Part shown: positions 24,401 to 35,100 of the stretch, piece by piece | Layout: each line of letters opens with the position of its first letter | Position numbering within the stretch: the stretch's first letter is position 1 | Origin: Bugula neritina | Taxonomy: Eukaryota; Bryozoa; Gymnolaemata; Cheilostomatida; Bugulidae | Direction of reading: 5' to 3' | Length of the DNA stretch: 60,000 bases | Assembly: GCA_964035545.1 (NCBI GenBank) | Contig: OZ037768.1 | Coordinates: forward strand, 4,085,241 to 4,145,240 | The notes under the pieces: generated by a model | What the model saw: the letters and a program-made list of their open reading frames with translations, nothing else | Databases searched by the model: none | Told to the model about the DNA's origin: nothing | Program-made: the position numbers and the translations under genes

Positions 24401-26994
24401 CAGAATTCGACAAGACCTACCACCCACGGCGTTCGGCTAAGCCCCTCCATAGGTCATCGGTGATAACCATGTGCTCTATATATTTTTTCCAGAGCATACC
24501 GTCCGATATGACTCTGTACCATTCTTTGCAGACAAGTTCCGCAGCCTTTAGAGAGTCTGCATCTAAGTATGAGAGGATTTTCTCCGCAACATGGTCTAAT
24601 CCTTTTCCTATAAGTAACCATAACCGGTAAACTACTATGGTTTAATTTCACCACACAGCACCACCATATCGTGTTGGCTAGCTTATAAGAAATTTCCTAA
24701 ACATAGATTTTAAAGCATATGTTATGTAACAGTAAAATTGTTAAACTATGGAGGTTACCAGATTCATGAGTTCCACAGAATAGAACAACGTAAGAATAGC
24801 CGTGGCTTTAGAGATAGCAGTGATTGTGTAACACAGTGTGTCATCGTGTAATGTGTAATGCAGTGTGTCATCAAGCGCTGCAAACCCTAAAGCATTTAGT
24901 AAAACTCTGTGCTACTCTAAAGTAAACTTATGTTTCTTATATAGATTAAGGCAAAAAGATGTTTAGAATCCAAAAAGTATTTTGACAAAAATTTCTCACA
25001 GTGATCGTGAACAAATGCCAGAGTCATCATCACTATAATATATGCTTATACAGCTCTTACATTCTTGCTATGTTGCATTGCTGTATAGGACTTTTAGGAA
25101 TTTAGCATAAGTTCTAATTATACAGTTTCACTGTAAAATAAAATAATAATTTTATGTGTAAGCACAAGGCGCATCACCTGGCAAAGCAGTGATAAAATCT
25201 CTTTGGAGCATTGGCCGCAAGTAACCATTGATTAGGCCGTGCTGATAATGACACATCTTTGAGAAGAGTTGTGTGATGAAGTCAACCTGCTGATGCTCCT
25301 CCCACTTTACGAATACGTTGATGCATTGCTCCGCCTCTTTTTCATATTGTTCTTGGTCAAATAGCTTCTTTTCAGCCTGTGGAATGCTCCAAATACTTCG
25401 CACGTTGGCAGCTAAGTTTACCTAAAGAAAGTGAAACTAAAAACTTCATTAACTATTTTTATTATTTATTATACTATGGTAAAATTATTAAAACAATAGC
25501 AACTCAGTGCCAATGAAAACTTTAGTTTTAAATAAAAATAATAACAACATAAAAAGTAATAAGTGAACAGCAAAAGCTACTTGATAATCCGCAGGCTGGT
25601 GACAACCTCGCTTGATGTCGCAACTTTTAATGCGACCAGATTTGCGTTGAATAAGTCGATTTAAAACATGTCTGGCAATTCTAACTCGTAGATGGCAGTG
25701 GTCTTTCATTAGTGTAGAGTCACTCATATTCAGAAATTTAATTATATATAATGGTCATCACTATTTTCACAGTTATTGCATGCTGTAAGCCATTGTTGGT
25801 TTCAGAGAAACACATTAATTTTATAAAATATAATGTCAATAACAATAATAATAACATTCTTATCGTCTTAACAATCGTTTTATTGAGGTGTTAACTTTAA
25901 AAATTATATCTAATATACTGTTAAAAGATGACATTAGGACTTTTACTATGCGAATCGAAGTTATATCGTAACTTGCTAGCCTATGTTTCTGTGTCAGCAA
26001 CATTAATATACTCAATTATTTTTCAATAATCCCTCCCACATTCTAATGCCACGAGGTGAAAGTTAGTATTTTAATGAAAACTTTGAAGAACTGATGATTA
26101 AAAAAGTCAGTGTGATTTTCTATAAATAAAATAAAAGACTCTTTATATTTTGATTTAGTGAAAATTAGTCAAAACTCATTAAAGGGAATACTAACAACAA
26201 ACTAATTTTAAGCAACCTACACATAAATACTAGCTACTTTAAATGCTGCAATAATTCACCACCAATATAAAGTTTAAACCTTGTCTGAGCAGAACTTAAG
26301 TTCAAGCTTTATTATTTATCAAAACCAACCAAGTTAGAAACAAAAACATCTTCACTACTACAAGTTTTTCAGCGTGCCTTCATTGAGCATACAATATTTA
26401 AATTTCAGTATCTTAGAATAGCATAGTAGGCCTATACAAGGTTTGTATATCAGTATAAGAGGTAAATAAGTTTTTACCCGATGTTCTTCGTCTGTTAATA
26501 ATTTGAGTCGGCCTGGCTGAATGTGACTGCTTATTTCTAAATTGGAAGCTAGTGAAACAGAAGAAGTTGGGTCTGTGACCATAAAATCTGGGCCCCCTCG
26601 GTTCACCTAAAACAAAACATTCAATAGATGTCACATCAAGTTGGCATACTTTTTAAGATACTGGTTGGTAAAACTAAATATTCTATCACATCAAAACTAT
26701 TCAAGTAGTAATATTAATACTTATACAGTTATAGTAATCATAAATCTAATAGAAATAATAATATTAATATTATTGCTAAGTCTAAATCTAATACTTATAG
26801 TTATACTAATACTAATAGTAATATTAATAGTAATAGTTATACTTATAGACCTTATAGTTATACTTTAAGTTTATAGTTTATATTATAGTAATACTTACAG
26901 GCTGAGAAACTAGGTCTGTGTTGTTTAAATTTAGTTCTCCTTCATCATCAGAATTAAAAGATCGAGTATCCATTGGGTCTTGATCTTGATCCAT
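21438..26994 (-). CDS. slmb: beta-TrCP / Slimb, F-box and WD40 substrate receptor of SCF ubiquitin ligase
   Basis: Beta-TrCP recruits phosphodegron (DSGxxS) substrates such as beta-catenin, IkB and Cubitus interruptus/Gli to the SCF E3 ligase. Exons on the minus strand: 26994-26899, 26606-26478, 25421-25178, 24607-24421, 24006-23919, 23786-23649, 23446-23328, 22916-22811, 22508-22365, 22134-21905, 21820-21742, 21551-21438. They total 1674 nt, or 557 residues, and all phases agree. Domains: a variable N-terminus (1-90), the dimerisation helix region (about 95-145, [14 protein letters not shown]), the F-box (about 150-195, [18 protein letters not shown]), then seven WD40 repeats (about 270-550; [66 protein letters not shown]). 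Conservation with vertebrate BTRC/FBXW11 is very high outside the N-terminus, and the gene looks intact. A TTGTAG acceptor near 27010 indicates an upstream 5'UTR exon. Confidence 0.96.
25581..25727 (-). other. Possible alternative first coding exon of slimb
   Basis: An ATG at 25727 opens a 49-codon reading frame that ends at a GTAGCT donor (after 25581). It is phase 0 with the constant exon starting at 25421, so it would replace the first two coding exons with a basic N-terminus ([19 protein letters not shown]). It cannot be an internal cassette because no acceptor gives the right phase. Vertebrate BTRC/FBXW11 are known to use alternative N-termini. No convincing promoter is visible, so it may be chance. 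Confidence 0.3.
26700..26890. repeat. Degenerate TAR/ATA simple sequence in slimb intron 1
   Basis: AT-rich words such as ATACTAATAGTAATATTAATAG fill this part of the intron between the first two coding exons. The frame through it (Ile/Val/Leu runs) is not a protein. Confidence 0.75.
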
Positions 26995-27009
26995 TTTATC
27001 ATATGAAAA

Positions 27010-29112
27010 CTACAAGATGAAATAACTAATTTAAAATCTTAATTATTATTCTGATACAAAATGAAAATGAAAACCAAATATCAAATTTAACTTATTTTGC
27101 TACTAAAAACTCTGTTATTGATCAAAGCAGTTCTACGTTTGACTTCATTTATCACGAAGCGTAAACATAACGCTCTCATAATAATGTTGGGAACATAGTC
27201 TCAAAATCGGAAATTCGTATAGTACGCAAAACTGTATAGCTTGCCGTCTTAGGTTTAAATAGACTTGAAGAAATATATTATATTACAGATAATAGAGATC
27301 TCTACCTACGATTGAAAGTTTTTTGTCAGGATCATAGGCTTTAGTAAGCGTACCGATCGTGTTGGATACATAAAATTAAAATAAAAGCTCTAATTATTTT
27401 ACATCATTATCATACATCTTACATTGCTTTACTAACTGGTAACTACTGAGAACACTAACAGTAATTCCTCCTACTGCTATTATTACTAGTACTACTGATG
27501 CTGCTGCTGCTGCTACTACTACTAAGTACTAGTAGTACTGGTACTAGTACTAGTAGTACTAGTAGTAGTAGTAGTCTAGTACTAGTAGTAGTAGTAGTAG
27601 TACTACCAGTACCACTAGCCCTAGGCACTACTAATACTAATAGTAATAGTAATAATAATACTAATAGTAATAGTCTATTACTATTAGTATTACATTTGCT
27701 GCTATTATTATATGTATATTTATTAAATTTAATGCCTCCTTATTGCTTATAGTTATAGTTAATAAGTTATATTTATTGAGAGCGTTAGCGTACAACTGCA
27801 CATTTAGTGCTTTACCTTATTCATATTGCTCGAAATGTTTCAATTTGAGAAACTTTAAAATAAAAATTACCTTGATAATTATAATGATAATCATAATGTT
27901 TTTGTTCAATTTGTATCTTGTTATAAAATTTTCAGTCAAGCTGTTATACTAATACTATTTTGGGCAGAATTACTTAATTATAATCACAATGATATCACAG
28001 CGAAAATCACAATGATAATAATAGTTATAGTGATGTGGTCAATAACTTAGTTTTAGAGTCTGGAGGCTTATAGCTACTGCTAGTGCTATAAGATTACGTA
28101 TATATTACAGTTATGTAGTTGTATACAAGCTCTTAGTCGTATGGTTTGGTTCACTCACAGTTGAACTCATTTATTCAAACATAATATAGATATAGCTAAT
28201 CATCATTTTTTGGTTTTGAAATTCGAATTTATTAGACTTGGTTACTGTAATAAAGCTCTGCTCATACTCATTTTGGAACTCAAGCTTTTTTACTTTTGAC
28301 TTAATGAGTGTTATTATGACACTCATCTGATTTTCAAGTACATTTTAATGTTTATCTTTGTCTTGCTTATATTTATATTATAATAAATTGATGAAAATCA
28401 GTTTGAAAAATAGCCTATATAGCTTTAATTTTATTCATAGTACTTATTATTGTATTAAAATTCTTTATTTTCATTTTATTAAAACTTGTATTTTCTAATT
28501 ATTTAATGGTGGTGGTTGCCTGATGTATGTCATTTATTGCATTGGTTGTTGAAGTTTTTGGTCTAACATTATTTTGGTAATTATAAAATTTTAATAGATA
28601 AGCATCATTCCTATTTTTATGCACAGCACTAGGGGCATAATTTATTACTGCAAGTTCTTGACTGCAGTTATAAACTGGAGCTAAGAGATCTGGCTATATT
28701 TATGAAATACAAAATTATTCGGCCGATTTCAGAATCAGCTAACATCTTGAACAAAGTTGTATTCAGACCATACACTAGCTTTAGTTGTAGCCCAACCAAA
28801 TATAATGATAATAATAGGTAGGAGAGCCTGATAATTTTTGCTTTTAGTAAAAACTTGCAACTTTTCTTGATCTTGATAAAAACCAGGGAAATGCTTCAGT
28901 TTTGGGAAGTAGTTTAAATATTTTATCATAAAGACTAATTTAATTTTAGTTGAAGATACTTTTGCTAGAAAGTTGTATAATAAACTTAGTTTTGTTTTCA
29001 GTTGTTGATAAAATTTGTGCTGTTGTGGTTTTATAATTTTATTTCAATATAGTTTCAATTTCAATTAGTCTAACACCCAGGTGCTGTAATAGTATTTGAT
29101 TTATTATTGTAG
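27010..29112. other. Intergenic region between slimb and the kinesin gene (divergent)
   Basis: About 2.1 kb between divergent genes, presumably with both promoters and unplaced 5'UTR exons. It contains the TAC/TAG block at 27440-27690. The rest is plain AT-rich sequence in which I see no gene or RNA. Confidence 0.6.
27440..27690. repeat. TAC/TAG/TGC triplet block with many self-complementary words
   Basis: A short GCT run, then ACT/AGT triplets forming many overlapping palindromes (CTAGTACTAG, AGTACT), then ACTAATAGTAATA words. One strand could fold into many alternative hairpins. Polyleucine and polyserine frames here (27498-27752) are not proteins. Confidence 0.85.
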
Positions 29113-29158
29113 AACTGATTTCTAGAGGAATGCTGTTAACTTAATTATTTTAACTCAA
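29113..29158 (+). other. 5'UTR end of the kinesin first coding exon, with splice acceptor
   Basis: TTATTATTGTAG at 29101-29112 is a good acceptor, so the exon probably begins at 29113. A short, weak upstream ATG ORF (MLLT) lies in this leader. Confidence 0.45.
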
Positions 29159-32100
29159 ATGATGGGTAGTACGTCTTCCGCCCCTGAAACAGTGTCACCA
29201 ACGAGTTCAGCTACTAACAATTCTAGCCACTATCCTCAATCCAGAGGGCCTCGAACTTTTGAACAAGTACCAAATATCAATATTTCATCAGGTACACTCA
29301 TTTCTGTACATGTTGCTAAACATCGCATACCTTTATATAAGTTCAGAATAGTTCAAGTCAAGTTCCAGCATTAAAAATTAAATTTAAAATATTCTGCTTG
29401 GATCAGAATAATGCAATCTACATATAAACATTCAGAACATCTTTAGGAGTTGTCATTCCGTCTTTATCAGTACAATAAACTAGCATAACATGGTAGTATT
29501 GTAACAACTTTAGGCAAAGCTGCTCCCACTAACTCTAACCAAGCCCAAAGTTTGTCTGTCAACCAAGGAGCTGGTACTTCTGGAAAGAACAGCCAAGAAA
29601 ATATTCATGTTGCTCACAATCCAACAACATACCAGGTGAATTTTCTTATCATTTTCCTATTAACTAAAAGGAAGTGTTTTTGTTTTGTAAAATGTTTTAA
29701 AGTAGTTTAACCAATAATGATGCTAATGAAGCTGTGTTGCTAATTTTTTGGTTATGTTAATGAAACATTTTTACTGAAAAAATTTATTCCAACTCCCATA
29801 ATCCCCAATGTGTATAATAAACCCATTATACATAATATATTTTACTAACCATTATACATAATTTATAGTAGTACTCATTGTACACAATATATATCATTAC
29901 TCAATGTACCTAATATATAGTATTACTTCCTATATTGTAATATGACTGTTTATACATGTATAATATGTACTACTAACCAGTATACATAATATGCAATATA
30001 ATCTTTGCCCAAGTGGTTGATTTCACAAGGATATTAGTTTTATTTGTTACAACTGATAAACAATACAGTTAACATACATAGAGTCGGAAGCCACTCATTG
30101 TCAACCTGTTTCTATGGACATCAGATTCTAAACTTGTTGAATGGCTAATCTAAAAGAAACGTTTTATAACAGGATGGGGTAGCTGTGTTCGAGACCTTCC
30201 ACCAAGACAGCGGCAACTACCCATGTATATACTTATCAAGAAAGCGCTACTATGTAAAGTCATTGGATGATCAGGTTTGTATTTCTACTTCCTTTTACAA
30301 TTTACCTCGCAAGTGTTTGCTAGAATGTTTAAAGTATTTTAAAAATGCTGAAAATCCTTTAATAACAATTTTAATGGAGACGAAACGTTTGCATTGATAT
30401 TTATTTTTGTGAAAAGATTTGGCTACCGTTTCCAGAAGATTTGTACTCGAAAGGAATCCTCACCACTGACGAGATTATTGATGGTGAGACACTCATTCAT
30501 GTAAGTTTCTTCCTCCTGTCTAGCTCTTTGTTCTGGAAGGCTAAGAGAGAAGTTGCTAAATTCTTTTGGTGGTTTTATTTTGTAGGCGATAAAGGCACAG
30601 TTATCTTACAGCCCATCGTCCACAGAATCCACGGTAAGTATGTTTTGGTGGAACTTGTTTTATTTACTTTTGAAATATTTTCTAACAGTGATCATTATTT
30701 CAATATGCTAATGTGCACTTGTTCTAGTTGATGAAATTATAATAATTAGGTTAATCAATTCTAGTTCATTTTCAAAGTCATTTGTCACTGAAATTATTTT
30801 TACCCAAATAATGCATTTATTCACAAATTAGTCGACTAGATGCCTCAACCCTGCATGCTTGCTGCTTGCTTGTGTCAGATATTGGAATTATTATTGATTT
30901 GATATACTTTAGTCTGAGCTCCTGAGATATTGCTCAATGTACTCAAGTATTACAATCCTTTCACAAAACTTTGTGCAAATAAGAGGCTTTGAATGACAGT
31001 ATTGGCATGTTTCACCTCTGTTATAGACTATAAAAAATGTTTCCTATAATTAGTATTATTTATTCGATCATATTTGATATTTCATTCATTTGTTACATTC
31101 ATTTGTTTACTCATTAGTCATTCCTGTCATCATAGGCTGAGCCATCTACAAATATACATAATGGGACGGGTGGACAGATCAGGCACCCCACCAAAGGGCC
31201 TGTATATACACATTTGTTAGAAGAAAGAAGATATGTTCACTGTTTCTTTGACGAGTCTTCCGGTAGTTATGTAATTGTGCCTCTTGCACTGGAGTTGCTT
31301 TCCCCAGATATTGCCAACATGGTAACACAAATCCAGGTGACTATTTCATTAAGATAATATGTTGTTTTCTTTTAATTTTTAACCTATGTGTGTGTGTAGA
31401 TCTAATATCGATTGTTGAACTACATGCTGACCCTTTCTTCCCTTATAGTCATAAATGGCCAATATTTCTCATAGTATATATTAATCACCACTCAGTCTTG
31501 TATTGCGGTTTATTCTTTGAATTTGCTTTTTACAGCTGTATATGAAAATGTTGCATAGTACTATAGTACTTTAGTACTATTCTAATAAACGTCAAATGTA
31601 TTTTCTAAAACTCTCAGGTAAATGTAACGAAGGTAAACTTTTTGTACATGTTAGTCCGATAAAAGAAATTCAAGATATGAAAATATTACTTTCCATTGTA
31701 TAATATATATCATATAAGTTATTTTGGTGTTGATTTGGGATATTTTCACTGAATAATACCAACTGAAAATGAAGACCTGCTATGTTGTGATTTTGCAGGT
31801 GGTATATTTGGTTTATTGCTGAAACTTTTAAGCATTGTTCTTTGCAGCGTGCAGTTTATCCTCCCCCTTTGGCTATATGATATATGCAAGATATTTATTT
31901 TATACCCATATGTTTAAATATTATTATTATACGTATATTATATGCTATGGAAACGTTTTATAGGCTAAAAGGACATGAGAGCCACAAGTTAAAGCTTATA
32001 GTTTCCTATGCTTTTTTGATATCACATAAAAATGTGTTATGAGTTGTTAGCTGAAGCATTCAACTTTAGAGTAAACTATTCTTACAAATATTTTTACATA

Positions 32101-35100
32101 CAGAGGCGTGTTGATGGTTGGACGGATAAAAACGACATTCTTGCTGCTCTGAGAGCTAGTAATTATGACATGGAGGATTGTATAAGAAATAAATACCTCG
32201 CAGCTTATTCTCCCATTTCACTTTCTTCCCATGCTTCTGCTGCTGATCATAATCTACTCCAAGCTAAAGAAAGAAAAATACACGACCTTGAACTTCAACT
32301 TACTCAATTGGTAAGGTTATGTTGTTAACTCATTTCCTGTTTAACTTGTTATATCAGTGCCTTTCGTACCTCGATTATTCGTTAAGAAATCCATTAAACT
32401 GACATTTTTTAGAGAAAGACTTATGAAAGTCTGAGGGCAGATTTACAGGAAGCTGTGGCTCAAAACAATGAAATGGCTCCAATGATATCTTTACTTGAAG
32501 ACAAAAATGCTAGGTTAGAGGTCAGCCTCAGGATGGCCCAGGCGCAGGTAAATTTTGTCAAGCCTAAGTAACATAATAATGTCTACCTACATAGTAATGT
32601 GTATACATAGTAATGTGTATACATAGTAATGCGTATACATAGTAATGCGTATATGAAATCATTTTCACTCCAAAACTTAACCTTAATATTGTTGTATGCT
32701 GTAGTGTATGCATTGAACACGCCTTAAATTTTTTGTTAATGTTTCTCAGAATAAATCATTGGTGCAAATAGAGAGACCAAAGACGGCAGCACATAAAAGC
32801 CGTATAGAGGCGGCAGCGGTGAAGTCGCTGGCTCACAATGCTTCTTTGTTTCATGAATCTTACAGCAAGTTGAAGAAAACCATCAGCAGTGGTTTAACGG
32901 ACTTGGACAATCTTCTCTCGTCTGTATGTACAAGTGTTTTTCTCCAATTCCGTCTCTCTTGTTAGAAATGTTCAACAGCTGTTAGGTTCTTGCAAAGTTG
33001 AACGTTTTGCTAACAAATTATGTTGACCCCAGGCTTCATTGAGTTGTTTAGGCTTGACTTGTCATTATAGGAGACAACATGTGAAATTTATCTTATATGT
33101 GGGCATACCATACTTTTATTTACAGCATTTATGCCGAGTTTAGAGATTGTTAAAAGTGAAAATAGTCATATTTTGGTGTGATTTTATAAGTTTTTACATG
33201 GCAGACTGCGTGTCACTTGTTCTACACTTCATCCATTACCACTGCAATAGCTATACATTAGAATATGTTTATCTCAAACTTGCTACAGGCTGTTGCGGCT
33301 TCTAAGAGATTGCCAAGCATGACTGGTTTAGTATCCAGAGAAGAAATGACTGAACTGAAGTCACTCTACCGTAAAGAATGTCTGGAAAGGAAGCTGCTGT
33401 ATAACAAAGTAGGTCACACGAAATAGTTTCTAGCGTGATTGAATAAATATATATATAAATATATATATTTATTTATTTACTTCTGTTTGACTGTGGAGTA
33501 AAGTTTACTGTTAGTAGAATAAAGGTCTTCTGCTATCATTACTTGTTTGACTTACTGGATTTAGCTTACACTGTATTAGAAAAATACATTTTGTGATTTC
33601 GGAAGAAGAAAACTCCTAAAATAAAATATTCTAAAAGTATCATTTAATCATACTAGCTGTTGCTTTCCTATATATTATATTGTATATATATTATATAAAT
33701 TATATATTGTATAAACATATGTTTGGAGTCTCATCCCTTTAGCTAAAGGCTGTATATTTGGTGTATAGAAACAGTTATGATTGGATTTCCTTCCTGATAT
33801 TACCTATGGCCCTGCTGGGGTTCAAACCCATGACTTGGCCCTTCATAGGCTAGTGCTCAGACCATTAGACCGTGACTGCTCCCTTTACCATTACTCTATA
33901 ATGAAATACATCATGCTGATGTTCATCTCTACATTGAGTAGCTAGCTCTTTTGTGGTGCAACAGTCGTCAGGTGATGGGAGACCTTTGAAAGTTCAGACT
34001 CCAAATTGCAGAAAATAAGAGTTTTTTTTCAAGTTTTTTGCTTTCATGGCAATTTAGTTCACTTCGACTGCTATGCAGCCATTAACTGGTGCAGCTAAGC
34101 TTGGTAATAGTTTTCTTTGGAGGCTCCAGTATTTTGTGGAGACAATATTGTCTATTTTGTATCCTTCATAGCTCGTATTAGTACAGTGTGATTTAAAGTT
34201 CAACAGTTTTCAGTTTTTTACTGTTACTTTTATGGTTTAGCTTCAAGAGCTGCGAGGCAATATTCGAGTGTATGCGCGATGTCGCCGAGCTGATGATGTC
34301 ACTTGTGTGCTCCAATTCCCGTCAGATGAAGAGGTCCACGTGAAGGATGTTCGTGGAAATATGCAAAGATTCCGTTTTGATAAAGTTTACACTCCGTCCA
34401 CTACGCAAGAGCAGGTAGAACCGCTACAATTATTTGTGATTCATCACTCAATACTTGCAAGAAGTAATATTAACATAGGAGTCGCTGTTGGTGAAAAGTT
34501 TTCACAGCTAACTACAATAGCAACTCACCAGCTTGTCTGTTTATTCATCTAAAACCAGTTTATTTTTTGTCTCCACCGCAACTTGACAGAGGGGGAAGAA
34601 TTTAAATAATCTTGTATTCTGATTGCTGAAATGTTTGACTAATTTAAGCAGGTGTTGATAGGTGAATGTAAATAGCTTATTTAGGATCCAAATAAATTGT
34701 TTCTATTTATAAGTTATAAATAGTCACTATATGCTGTTAAATAGAAGTCAGTTATTTGGCAAAAATGTGTTTGAGACTTTTTCAATACTGTTGAAATTTT
34801 TAAAATTGCAGAATTGGAATACCTTTGTGTTATTTATTGGATAATATCTACCTGAGCATCAAAACTTTAGCCTACTTTCTTAGGTATTTGAGGACACGTG
34901 TCCAATCGTCACATCATGTGTTGATGGTTACAATGTCTGCATCTTAGCCTATGGTCAAACTGGTTCTGGTAAAACCTTCACTATGATGGGTCCTCGTAGT
35001 AACCCTGGAATCAACATCAGAGCCATACAAGAACTGCTGAGGCTCACCGATGGGCGACAGAACATGGAGTATACTTTATCTGTATGTGATTTAATTGACC

